Below, one piece after another: positions 9,335 to 17,141 of a stretch of 17,141 nucleotides of DNA; the stretch's first letter is position 1, and each line of letters opens with the position of its first letter. The stretch is from the NCBI GenBank assembly GCA_019022495.1, contig JAFEKR010000148.1:1-17141 (forward strand), in the 5' to 3' direction. A model generated the notes under the pieces. It saw only the letters and a program-made list of their open reading frames with translations. It had not been told where the DNA came from and did not search any database. The translations under genes and the position numbers were made by a program. Origin of the DNA: Epichloe hybrida (Eukaryota; Ascomycota; Sordariomycetes; Hypocreales; Clavicipitaceae).

Positions 9335-9380
9335 ACCGGCACCGGCACCGGCACCGGCATCAGGATCGGCATCGGCGTCT
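9335..9380 (+). repeat. ACCGGC hexamer array with diverged ATCGGC tail
   Basis: Four perfect ACCGGC units at 9335-9358 are followed by diverged ATCGGC/ATCAGG units to about 9380. The array lies about 0.9 kb upstream of the gEgh16-like start. Hexamer period explains why all six frames stay open through it. Confidence 0.8.
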
Positions 9381-9774
9381 TGCGATCCATGTCCCCTGCC
9401 CTTGCCGATGCATTTCGCCGGATGCAACGTCCAACCCGCTGAGGACCAGCACGCTGCAGCACGCTGGGAGCCATCTACAGTTGGGTCCCATATTATCACC
9501 TACCCATTTCACTCACTTCAGAAACAAGGCCATATCGCCCGCTGAAACAGCCCCCTTCTTGTTTTCGAAAACGGAACTCCTGCTGCCCTGGCCAGGTGGG
9601 GCTGCAACCAAGAACAGATTAGTGGGCGTCTCGAAGCAGAAGAACAGAAACTTGCACTCTTCACCATGTATCACTTCAGAATGCCGCTATGAGCGGTCGG
9701 TCAAAGAGGGGTGTGCGCGTGTGTGCTAGTAGCTTTCAAAGTCGCAGGTTTTCTTCTTCCATTGGGCATGCCAA

Positions 9775-9805
9775 GTTTCGCGCAAAACTATTTTGCGCCA
9801 GAAAC
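9775..9805. other. Strong stem-loop in intergenic DNA
   Basis: GCGCAAAA (9780-9787), a 3-nt CTA loop, and TTTTGCGC (9791-9798) form a perfect 8-bp stem. Outside it, GTTTC (9775-9779) pairs with GAAAC (9801-9805) across a 2-nt CA bulge, making 13 base pairs in 31 nt. It lies about 390 nt beyond the 3' end of the Zn2Cys6 gene and 1.34 kb upstream of the gEgh16-like start. Whether it acts as DNA cruciform or RNA structure is unknown. Confidence 0.6.
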
Positions 9806-10185
9806 AGAAAAGAGCATCATAAGATGAGGCTTTCACTTAGGTCTGTGAGAAAAATTGCCAAGGACGAAACAGTTACTATGATAGACTACAGTCAATCTAT
9901 GCGGGCGATCAATTGAGACGCGAAAGGAAAAAAAAAAGAAATACCTTGGTAATAATGGCTGTCCAACAACATACCTCCTTGTCATCAAGCATCTCGAACG
10001 CTTTTGTGGAAAGGGTTACAGTAGTGGAAGAAATAATGAAATGGATGTGGAAAAAGAATTGGGGGAAGTGGGATATATGTTATGGCCTGGTCGAGATGCC
10101 ACTTCTTGCGGCTACCATATCGCCATTAGCAGCAATCGTGGTTAGAGTGCGACTTTGTTGACGTTGCCTTTTTTTTTTTTTTTTA

Positions 10186-12328
10186 CTACACAATGAGGTA
10201 GTCAAACCCCATGTCTTTGAGGTCTTGGAGCCAATTCACGCCCGAACCGGTGCCGGAATCTTGCATCTGCCATGTGGCTTTCAACATTTCTATGGCTGTG
10301 AAAATGTAGCCCCACGGGCATATTCTCCAAATGGCAAACATACGAGACATGGCCCAGGCCCGCTTTTCAGCATCTCGTGTCTCTGCCCCTGCTATGAATG
10401 TCGGCCACGATGTTGCCTTGAAATACGGGTCTTCTTCATGAATCTGGCCAAGGTGGCTGAGTATGTCTCTGACGAGAGAGTGAGTGTCAACGGGACGAAC
10501 GGCTCGAATCAATGGCAGAGCCTGAAGAATATACAAACACACTGCTGAGCGGTGTGCGGACGCTATGTGCACTCGGCTCTCGATATCTGACACATTGGGC
10601 AACTCACGGAGCCGGTCTGCCCAAGCGGGAACGTCAAAGGCAAGCGCCTGGTCGATCAGCTCGAGTGCCTGGTCTGCGGCAGATAGGCTCCAGTCAGTGC
10701 AAGGGGTCTCGTATGATAATTGGGACGCAAGTAGGATGGTTTGAAGAATCTCTGGCGGACACGAGAGATAACTGTTCACCTCGACCCGCTTCATGACGGG
10801 CAGCAGCTCAAAGGCATAACGAGCAATGCGCGATGCTATCGCCCCGGTTGCAAGCGTCGATCCAAGGATGTGATATCTATGTACGTTTCGAGAATTCGAG
10901 TCAGCTTCCTTTGTTCAGAATGGGAATAAGAAGCTTGATATCCATAACAGGATTACGGACCAAAAAAAAAAAAAAAAAAAAAAAGGCAACCCACATAAAA
11001 CAATCGGCAATGACACAATCGCGCAGCATCCGGCTTGAGGCATGCTTGGCCGAATCGGGTGCCAGAAGTGCCAAAATTCTGCTTGCTCCCTCCAAATGTG
11101 TCTGCCAGCCCTTGCCATTGTTCCGGTCCAGGTCAATAAGATCAAATTTAACAAAGAAATGCATGGCCGCCAGAGCTACCTCGCTACCCGCAGGATCCAG
11201 GGTGTCTAGTACGCCGCGAAGGTGGCCCATTGCCTTTTGCTTGGCTGTCAAAGCATCTATGAGAGCTTGTCTGGAAGCAAGATCCTGTGACCGCAACTGC
11301 GATAAATAACCACCAGGATCTGTTAGACCTGTAGGAATGGCAGTTATGGGTCCAAACATGTTGGACCAATGAACCGCAGAAGTCGCAATGAGAATCTGGA
11401 GAAGCATTGGGTGTGTATTGGTAAGAGGAATCAGTTCTCGGAACGGATTACTGTCAGGCGAGTCTCGGGCAACCAAGTCTTTGCATACGTTGTCCGCGAC
11501 TGATCGCATATGTCATTAGCCTCCCGCCAGACTGAACCATAGCATCAGGGAAGCAAAGATGGACAGAACGAGAAATTGTGTCATGCATGTCATCGTTGGA
11601 GCTCTTTTCTTATAGTTTGTGGAACTGATTAAGAGAGACGGTGCGGTTGCAGCATTTCATGACTTGTGAAGCGACGCGGAAGAATTGTGAATAGAAAGAA
11701 AAAAAAGCCGCTTACAATGCGCAAGATAGTACCTTGAATTTCTGTCAAGGTCCTGAAAGATGGGGTCTGTCAGGTTACCCAATGTTAAGATTCCCGACTT
11801 GGCGGGTCCATGGTTTGGTTGGACAGGCTCATAGCTGATCTCGTCGCCATCTTCATCGGGTGACTTCTTGCCCGAGCCCGTGGCATCATTGCTGAAATTC
11901 GCACCCCGGAAAACGAATGGTTGTTGGTGGTCGAGTTCACTCTGTGGTGATTCCTGGGGGGGCATTGGCGGAAAAGCCCGGGGTGCATTGTGATGAATCT
12001 GAGCTTGATCTTGGCTATCATAATGGGCCTCTTGTTCCAAGGGAATGGATACGTCTCCTGCCCGTGCTCCTCCAACCTCGTGCGGTAGTCGATATTCCAC
12101 TACTTGAGGTTGGTATTGGTCCGGCTCGCTCACTCTCCGCCCAGAAACAGCGGGCGGCCTCCGGTTCCCATTAGAGTCGATGGCCTGGGTCCAGACAAAG
12201 ACTTTTCCGTACCCGAGACATTCCTGCCCCGACGACGCGCATTTGTGGCATGACGGCCACGAACGGTCACACCGTAGGCGTCGGCGGCGGCAGTTGTGAC
12301 ATGGCTTGGTGATACTGTTGGCGGGCAT
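10186..12328 (-). CDS. Zn2Cys6 transcription factor with Fungal_trans_2-type regulatory domain
   Basis: Exons in coding order are 11716-12328, 10995-11499 and 10186-10876, giving 602 residues; introns are 216 and 118 nt. The binuclear zinc cluster is C-x2-C-x6-C-x6-C-x2-C-x6-C at C10, C13, C20, C27, C30 and C37, with basic RRRRLR between the second and third cysteines. A Pro/Gln-rich acidic linker (about 60-190) leads into the regulatory domain, starting near RYYLAHFADNVCKDLV and including NPFRELIPLT, LLQILIATSAVHWSN, CFIYHILGSTLATG and NSYLSCPPEIL; this matches the ARCA/UGA3-like Fungal_trans_2 group. The joins were chosen because they restore HFA and CFIYHILGS with matching phase. Intron 2 contains a run of 23 T after an unusual GTGGGT donor. 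The protein should act in the nucleus; targets are unknown. Neither neighbour shows evidence of being its target. Confidence 0.88.
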
Positions 12329-13994
12329 CCCATGCTGCTGCCAGCGCGGCTCTCGTTGATCTAGGGAGACTCGGTGCTACTCATCCGTCAGGTTTGTAGG
12401 TTTCAGATTCATCCAAACATGAAAGCCTACTCAGGGTCCTCGTCAAGGCGGGGCAAGGTGATGACGTCTAAAAGAAGGCGAGGCGAGGCGCGGCGCGAAG
12501 ACCGTTGTGTCGATTGCAAAAAGAATCTCAACGCAGCGAGGCCGCTCTTCATTTATCGTCCACAGTCATAGCGAGGACAAGAGCAAGTAAGTTGGCGAAT
12601 GAATCAGTGGGAGCAAGAGAAGAGCAAGGGGGAAAAGAAGGGGAAAAGCGTATGTCGGTGCTGCCGCTCAAGTGTTGGATATCACTTTTGGCCGCGGTCG
12701 AAGTTTTACGGGGAGCAGAGACAGGTGAGAAAAAAGGTAAAGTGGCTTCAGCCCAGGTGAGCAACTCGACGAGTCGGGAACCCAAAGACGCGAGCGACGT
12801 GACAAAAGCTTACGAAGGGGCGATGAGACCCGACCGCTTAAGCGCTGCGACAATCCTTTGGCCCACCATGATGGATGCTGGAGGCAACGTGCAACTTGCA
12901 GCTCTGTTCTGTCACCTGTGCACCTCTTTTCAACCAGTACCTACCTAATACCAGTGGACATCATGCGATTTTGCCTCGCCGGGTCCACGATGAAGAGAGG
13001 TTGGCAGCTGGCAGCTGGCAACTGGCAACTGGCAAGCCGGCAGACACAGACGGGATAATGTTTCCATGGTCAACAAAGGCTTGGTTCGACCTGCATCGTT
13101 ACCAGGACCTGACAAGGTAATGAGCATTACATTATTACATACCTGCCCAAATTTGCCCAATTTGCCGCACTCGACTCGACCCTGGTTGGTGCTTCAACTT
13201 GTCACCCATCCTCGTAGGCTCGTAGCGGTACCCGATGGCTCCGGTGTCCCGCTGGCAAAAGGGATGCGGGAGGGATGCTGCAATCAATCCTACGGAGTAC
13301 ATGACATGTACATATCCAGGGGGGGTCGTTCTTTCCCTCGTTCCCTCGCAACAACATCCCCATCATCACCTTCATCCTGGCAGGCGGTGGAAATCTTGAT
13401 TGCCAGTCCGATGACTCTCGAGGGCCACACAAACGTCAACGGGCATCTTGCAAGCTAAAATAAACAGTCGCGTCAAAAAAAAAAAAAAAAGAACACATGG
13501 GACTCGGATCCGTCCGGCCATTTTCCCTACCTAATGCCCAGTCAGTCTCCGCACTCTGCGGGTCTGACCCGAAGTCTAGATCTAGAACTGGGAAAGTTCC
13601 ATTTTAAAGCGCAATTCTCTTTCAGGCGGGTTCACCGCCGACACCGAGACACCGCTGAACATGAGAGGGAGCGATGGACGACGTGTACTCCGTAGCTAGG
13701 CGTCTGTTGTTCCCTGCGGCCTTTGCAAGGTCGCTCTTAGACAATGATGAGCAAATTAAGGTGCTTTCAGGACTTTTCACGAGGGACAAGTGAGAATTCC
13801 GAGCGGTTGGTTTATCTTTCTATGATTGAAACCTTTCTCTGAGAGAATCAGCAATGTGGATGGATTGCCCGCGCGAGTTTTTTTTTAGTTTTTTTTTCGT
13901 ATAAAAGAATGGGCATTCTCTTGGAGTTAAACAGCATGTAAAATTAATGGTGGAGGCTCAATATTGTTAAATAACAGAGAGCATGTCATCACAA
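12329..13994. other. 1.67-kb gap between the Zn2Cys6 promoter and the tRNA gene
   Basis: The left part should contain the promoter of the Zn2Cys6 gene. Open frames of up to 147 codons occur (for example 12505-12948, plus strand) but show no domain, signal peptide or splice pattern that supports a gene. Visible features are GGCGA duplications near 12476-12495, the TGGCARC array, 16 A at 13475-13490, two T-runs near 13879-13897, a TATAAAAG at 13900-13907, and one 10-mer present in both orientations (13291 and 13685). Confidence 0.55.
13002..13036 (+). repeat. TGGCARC heptamer tandem repeat
   Basis: Five consecutive units, TGGCAGC twice, TGGCAAC twice and TGGCAAG once, run from 13002 to 13036. 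The array is about 0.67 kb upstream of the Zn2Cys6 start codon. It looks like a slippage-type minisatellite. Confidence 0.85.
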
Positions 13995-14066
13995 GCCCCG
14001 TTGGCTCAGTGGTAAAGCGTGTCACTAGTAATGACAAGATCACTGGTTCGATTCCAGTACGGGGCA
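13995..14066 (+). tRNA. tRNA-Thr(AGT)
   Basis: The 72-nt sequence folds as a full cloverleaf: acceptor GCCCCGT/ACGGGGC (7 of 7 pairs), D arm GCTC-AGTGGTA-AAGC (three pairs plus a C-A mismatch), anticodon stem TGTCA/TGACA (5 of 5), loop CTAGTAA with anticodon AGT at 14027-14029, a 5-nt variable loop, and T arm ACTGG-TTCGATT-CCAGT (5 of 5). The discriminator base is A at 14066. There is no intron and CCA is not encoded, as expected in eukaryotes. AGT, read as inosine-GU, decodes ACU/ACC threonine codons. Internal A box (TGGCTCAGTGG) and B box (GGTTCGATTCC) are intact, so RNA polymerase III transcription is expected. Confidence 0.95.
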
Positions 14067-14381
14067 GAAAAATATCCATCATCAATTCCCCTCCTGGGCG
14101 ATCAAGATCATGTCCGATGTAATTTACTTCCTTTTTGCCCCATACTCTCCCTGCTTTTTTTGTACTTCTGCACAATCAATTTGTTTGATATCAACGCTGG
14201 AAGTAAAGGTAAACGCTCAGTGGGTCTTTCTGACAGCGTCAATGAAGAGGAATACATGTAGATTAGATTGGCTATCTGAAAATGATGCCTACTCAGTCAC
14301 GTTTGATAATTCATGCTTCAGGATACAATGAACATGTTTTTGATTTTATTGAAATGTCTGTCGGCATTCTTCATCAAGTCA
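14067..14381. other. Gap between tRNA-Thr and the 3' end of the permease gene
   Basis: These 315 nt hold the tRNA trailer on the plus strand and the permease 3' untranslated region on the minus strand. No gene or repeat is visible. Confidence 0.6.
14132..14136 (+). terminator. Candidate RNA polymerase III terminator of the tRNA
   Basis: The first run of four or more T downstream of the tRNA is T5 at 14132-14136, 66 nt past the discriminator base, followed by T7 at 14155-14161. Pol III stops at such runs, but this distance is longer than usual, so the 3' trailer would be long. Confidence 0.35.
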
Positions 14382-16208
14382 CTAGAAGTTTTTTGCTTGC
14401 CCTCCACTTTTGCCCTGCCCAGCAATGATCTTCTCTTCCTCAAACCCGTCCCGTGAGTCGTTGCTGTATGCCACGCGCATGCCATCAATCTCATCACCAA
14501 CCTCCATCCATTTGTTGCTCGTTTCGGGCACAGGGGATAGTTTGCAGAGCCCCCAATAAGTGGCCGATGCAATGATGAAGCCGCAAAAGAAGTTCAGGTT
14601 GTACAGGTAGGTTGCGCCTTTGGGCACGTCTCGACCAATGGCTCCAGCGAATCCAACTACGTTGATGAGAATCCCGGCGACGTACGCCGCGTAACTACGC
14701 CAGTTGACGCCAAAGGTGTAGTAGTATGGCCCCGTCTTCCTTGCATCATACAGCTCCTTGACATTCAGGTATCCCTTTCTCACAACGTAATAGTCCGTAG
14801 ACATGACGCCGGCTATAGAGCTGAGGAAAACGCTATATGCCGACAGATACGTAGTAAAGTTGTTGGCGCTTGTCAGCAAGTTATAGGGGCACATTGCCAA
14901 GCCGACAGCAGCACAGATATAACCACCACGGCGGATGTTGATGAACCGAGGAAAGAGGGCCGTCATATCTGTGCCTGCTGAGATTGAGTTTGCCGAGATA
15001 TTAGTGCCGAGCTGGGCCAATGCAAATGCCAGCGCAATTACGAATACGCCAAATCGTTGCACTGAGTCGCCGCCGTCCATGAAGCGGCCTAGCATATGAA
15101 GAGGGTTCCATATTGGCTCATTGTAGATGACATTCGAAGACGAGGATACGAATATGCCAATGATGGATGTCAATGCAAATCCAATGGGGATCGCAATGAG
15201 CTGAGACCAAATGGCATCTCTGGGTTTCCGAGCAAATCTCGTAAAGTCGCAGTCATTTGATGAGTGTAGCGAAATTGGCAATGGATGACATAATGCCTTT
15301 GACCATCTGCCAAGCCAAGTCACTGCCATGGACATCGTTTGACTTCTTGATGATTGGCCCAACGCCTCCGGCGCGGACGACAGCCCAGATCAGAAACGCT
15401 ATACCGGCTGGAGGGACAAAGTACGCCTTGACTGTGAAAAGATGACGAATCTTGTGGACTGGGAACCAGATGGCAGGCAAAGAACAGAGCCAGAAGATAA
15501 AAAAGGATACAAAGTCGGGTGTGCTGCTAACTTTGGGGTCAAAAGGTCCTGGCATAGCCGCCCGGTCCCAAGATTTCCAGATGGATCGGATCATCAAATA
15601 TACACAGTTTCCGCCAATGTAGGCTTGAACGCCGTACCAGACGCAGGCTGGAGTTCAAGTTTCGGCGTTAGTTTCAAGTCCAAGGACTAGGTAAGGGAGG
15701 CTTTGAGTTGGGATGTCTGTCCCTTACGCACCCATGGCTGCCCTGTTCAGGATAGGCCACAGAGAACCCCATATGCCGAATGAAGCACGGTTCGCGACGG
15801 GAAATCCAATATGGTAGACGGCCCCAACACGACCGTTGATGACGATGAAGCATGCCGCGATGGAGTAGCCAATCCAAACACAGATCCAAGCCTGCCACCA
15901 TGAAAGTCCTCCAATGACCATGGAAGACGAAATCATCCAGGTGTTGATGTTATAGGAATCTGCGATCCAAAAGCCAACAAAATTCCAGGCGCCCCATTGT
16001 CGGCGCTGTGGCTCAACTGGTTTCAAATCATGGTTCGTGAGCTGCCGATTTGCGATGAGTACGTAGGCATGTTAGAAGGCGCCGCCGGAGCTACGACCTG
16101 ACAGGTGGCAATGTGGCATACCATGAGCTGGGTCGGCGTCAGTCCCTCCTCCTCAGACTCAACGGCGAGTCTGTCTGCCAGGTTCTTTGCCCCTTGCGCA
16201 ATCGGCAT
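14382..16208 (-). CDS. NCS1-family (Fur-type) nucleobase/allantoin permease, reading frame broken
   Basis: Exons in coding order are 16122-16208, 15732-16041 and 14382-15647; introns are 80 and 84 nt. Hydrophobic helices run along the whole product, with typical NCS1 blocks: [42 protein letters not shown], a TM3 region with W136 and Q140 in [35 protein letters not shown], and the internal [21 protein letters not shown] loop. In A. nidulans Fur proteins the equivalent Trp/Gln of TM3 and Asn of TM8 bind substrate; uracil, allantoin or a related compound is likely but not decided. The frame breaks at 15253-15261: FATLIK is followed by TGA, while [12 protein letters not shown] continues in another frame. 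As read, the product stops after 263 of about 553 residues. No intron can bridge this point. The residues on both sides look conserved, so this is either a young mutation or a sequence error. Confidence 0.85.
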
Positions 16209-16985
16209 TGTGTGTACAGTGTGGACAAGTGCAGTGTGGACAAGAGCAGTGTGGACACGGGAACTGGTCGGTGTGATGGTTCAAGAACAGCCCTCCAGAA
16301 TGCAATCTTGAAAGGGCTGGAAAACACGGCGTTTAAATCATCAAACGATTCCAACCGCAAGAGCCAACGCCGGGAACTTGGCTGCTTCTTATCGGTATGG
16401 CGAAGTCTAGTTGGATTTAGCCTATCCTGGCCAAGCACTATCTGATCTGGAGTCTGGTCCGGGTCGGAACACGGCATGGTGGGAGGTGTGTGTTATCTTT
16501 GCTTATCCTGATAGCGAATATTCAAATCGACTCGTCGTGGCTTCTCATCATGATAAATTTCCGTCCTTCTCATCATGTTCCTCTGCCCCCCCCCCCTTCC
16601 CCCCAACGAACCCCTCTTCTGGTGGGCCCCTGCCGAATGAACATTGAGCACTGAGCTTTGGCGGCCAAGACGCGGGTTTGCCCCGCGCCAGGTGCATTCA
16701 ATGCTTTGGCTCTCTGCATCACCGCCTTGTGGGGAGAAAGGAAAGCAAAAATTGGTCCATTGCCTCCTCTTGTGCAGAAACGCCCTGCTTTGCTTGTGTC
16801 GACGATAGCCTGCTAAGACGATAGCCTGCTCCGGCATTTTCATAAAACCGATCTTTTCAGGCCCCTTTAAATCGACAAGAATCCCCCCCTCCCCCCCCCC
16901 CTCGTCTTCCAAATTCCGACTTGCATCGAGTACGTCTAGTTTTTGAACGGGCTGCTACACCCTCCGCCAACGAAACGTATCTAAG
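16209..16985. other. Divergent promoter region between permease and importin-like genes
   Basis: The 777-nt region separates two divergent start codons and should contain both promoters. It has the TGTCCACACTG triple repeat next to the permease ATG, C-rich runs near 16588-16604 and 16884-16901, and a duplicated GACGATAGCCTGCT near 16800-16830. Open frames here have no family features. Confidence 0.6.
16217..16257 (-). repeat. Three 15-nt repeats just upstream of the permease start
   Basis: CAGTGTGGACA on the plus strand (TGTCCACACTG in permease orientation) occurs at 16217-16227, 16232-16242 and 16247-16257 with an exact 15-nt period. The array ends 8 nt before the permease ATG, so it is in the immediate leader. 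It may be slippage or a protein-binding cluster. Confidence 0.85.
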
Positions 16986-17141
16986 ATGGAGGAACAGCTC
17001 GTGCAGCTCCTCGCCAACACGCAGCTGCCCGAGCAGGGCCCCCGACAGCAGGCCGAGATCGAGCTTAAACGCGCGCGAACGAGCCCTGCATATCCTGTGT
17101 CTCTGGCAAAGATTGCTTCTCACACCTCGGTCGGCACTGGG
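16986..17141 (+). CDS. Importin-beta family karyopherin, N-terminal fragment (Kap114/importin-9-like)
   Basis: An uninterrupted frame of 52 codons starts at the ATG at 16986 and runs off the window edge. It reads MEEQLVQLLANTQLPEQGP, then RQQAEIELKRARTSPAYPVS and LAKIASHTSV, the layout of the N-terminal HEAT region of importin-beta proteins (short helix with a Q-A-E-x-x-L core, then a Pro-containing turn and LxxIAxH helix). Among fungal karyopherins it most resembles what I recall of Kap114/importin-9, which carries TBP and histones into the nucleus; the subfamily is tentative because so little is visible. The leader is C-rich (16884-16901) and shares the upstream region with the divergent permease. 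Any later introns lie outside the window. Confidence 0.7.
   Translation, partial: MEEQLVQLLANTQLPEQGPRQQAEIELKRARTSPAYPVSLAKIASHTSVGTG

Larger units (their letters stand above)
8432..10185. other. 1.75-kb apparently gene-free upstream region of the gEgh16-like gene
   Basis: No open frame here has a recognisable domain, and the longer ones (around 8912-9545 on either strand) are built from the hexamer repeats. On the coding strand of the gEgh16-like gene the first 200 nt are CT-rich, typical of a leader. Further out are AGCGCAAG duplications (about 8807-8827), a 9-nt TTGCCGAG/ATG array, an ACCGGC array, and a strong hairpin at 9775-9805. The far end holds the 3' flank of the Zn2Cys6 gene, with 16 T (10169-10184) against its stop codon. 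A small or non-coding RNA gene cannot be excluded. Confidence 0.55.

Noticed and set aside
9038..9545. Overlapping 145-153-codon open frames on both strands
   Set aside because: They stay open mainly because of the 9-nt and 6-nt repeats and encode low-complexity peptides without domains.
10169..12328. Zn2Cys6 gene as a retroposed copy because of the adjacent A run
   Set aside because: The gene keeps two introns with proper splice signals, which a retrocopy would lack.
12505..12948. 147-codon plus-strand open frame
   Set aside because: No recognisable domain, no splice pattern, and it lies in the promoter region of the Zn2Cys6 gene; composition looks non-coding.
15253..15362. A hidden intron explaining the permease frame change
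   Set aside because: The two conserved blocks abut directly and no AG lies between them; the first AG downstream would delete the conserved NDCDFT segment.
10186..16208. Zn2Cys6 regulator, tRNA and permease as a catabolic gene cluster
   Set aside because: They are separated by 1.7-2 kb including a tRNA gene, no enzyme gene is present, and no shared motif links the regulator to the permease.

Overview
The window is a piece of chromosome from a filamentous ascomycete, most likely a sordariomycete and plausibly Hypocreales. The evidence is short spliceosomal introns (56-216 nt, GT...AG, most with a CTAAC/CTGAC-like branch site), a Zn2Cys6 regulator, a gEgh16-type secreted protein known from plant- and insect-associated fungi, and highly diagnostic fungal RhoGDI and Ppg1 orthologues. 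Assignment below class level is inference.

Layout, left to right: a promoter region with CTCCACGAG repeats (1-916); a four-exon Rho GDP-dissociation inhibitor (+, 917-1865); a convergent gap with a CAGG microsatellite; a Ppg1-type PP2A-like phosphatase (-, 2288-3555) beginning with a 16-nt mini-exon; a 1.1-kb divergent promoter region with two tandem repeats; a nuclear-looking zinc-knuckle protein rich in His, Pro and Arg/Ser (+, 4688-6591), whose last exon adds only SRRW-stop; a convergent gap; a secreted gEgh16/GAS/MAS-type protein (-, 7293-8431); a 1.75-kb apparently gene-free stretch with hexamer repeats and a strong hairpin; a Zn2Cys6 / Fungal_trans_2-type regulator (-, 10186-12328); a 1.67-kb gap; an intronless tRNA-Thr(AGT) (+, 13995-14066); an NCS1-family permease (-, 14382-16208) whose frame is broken in the middle of the last exon; a divergent promoter region; and the first 52 codons of an importin-beta-like karyopherin (+, 16986-window end).

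Most genes are unrelated housekeeping or signalling genes, and I see no biosynthetic cluster, mobile element, CRISPR or operon-like unit. RhoGDI and Ppg1 both act in signalling but are convergent neighbours without evidence of co-regulation. The accessory-looking part is the middle and right: the gEgh16 gene with its long upstream region, the Zn2Cys6 regulator, and the permease. All multi-exon models were built by hand from splice signals, reading-frame continuity and recalled family conservation; no alignment or transcript data were available. The observations most worth a second look are the frameshift in the permease, the gEgh16 protein whose only histidine is the predicted mature N-terminus, and the dense short repeats next to several start codons.
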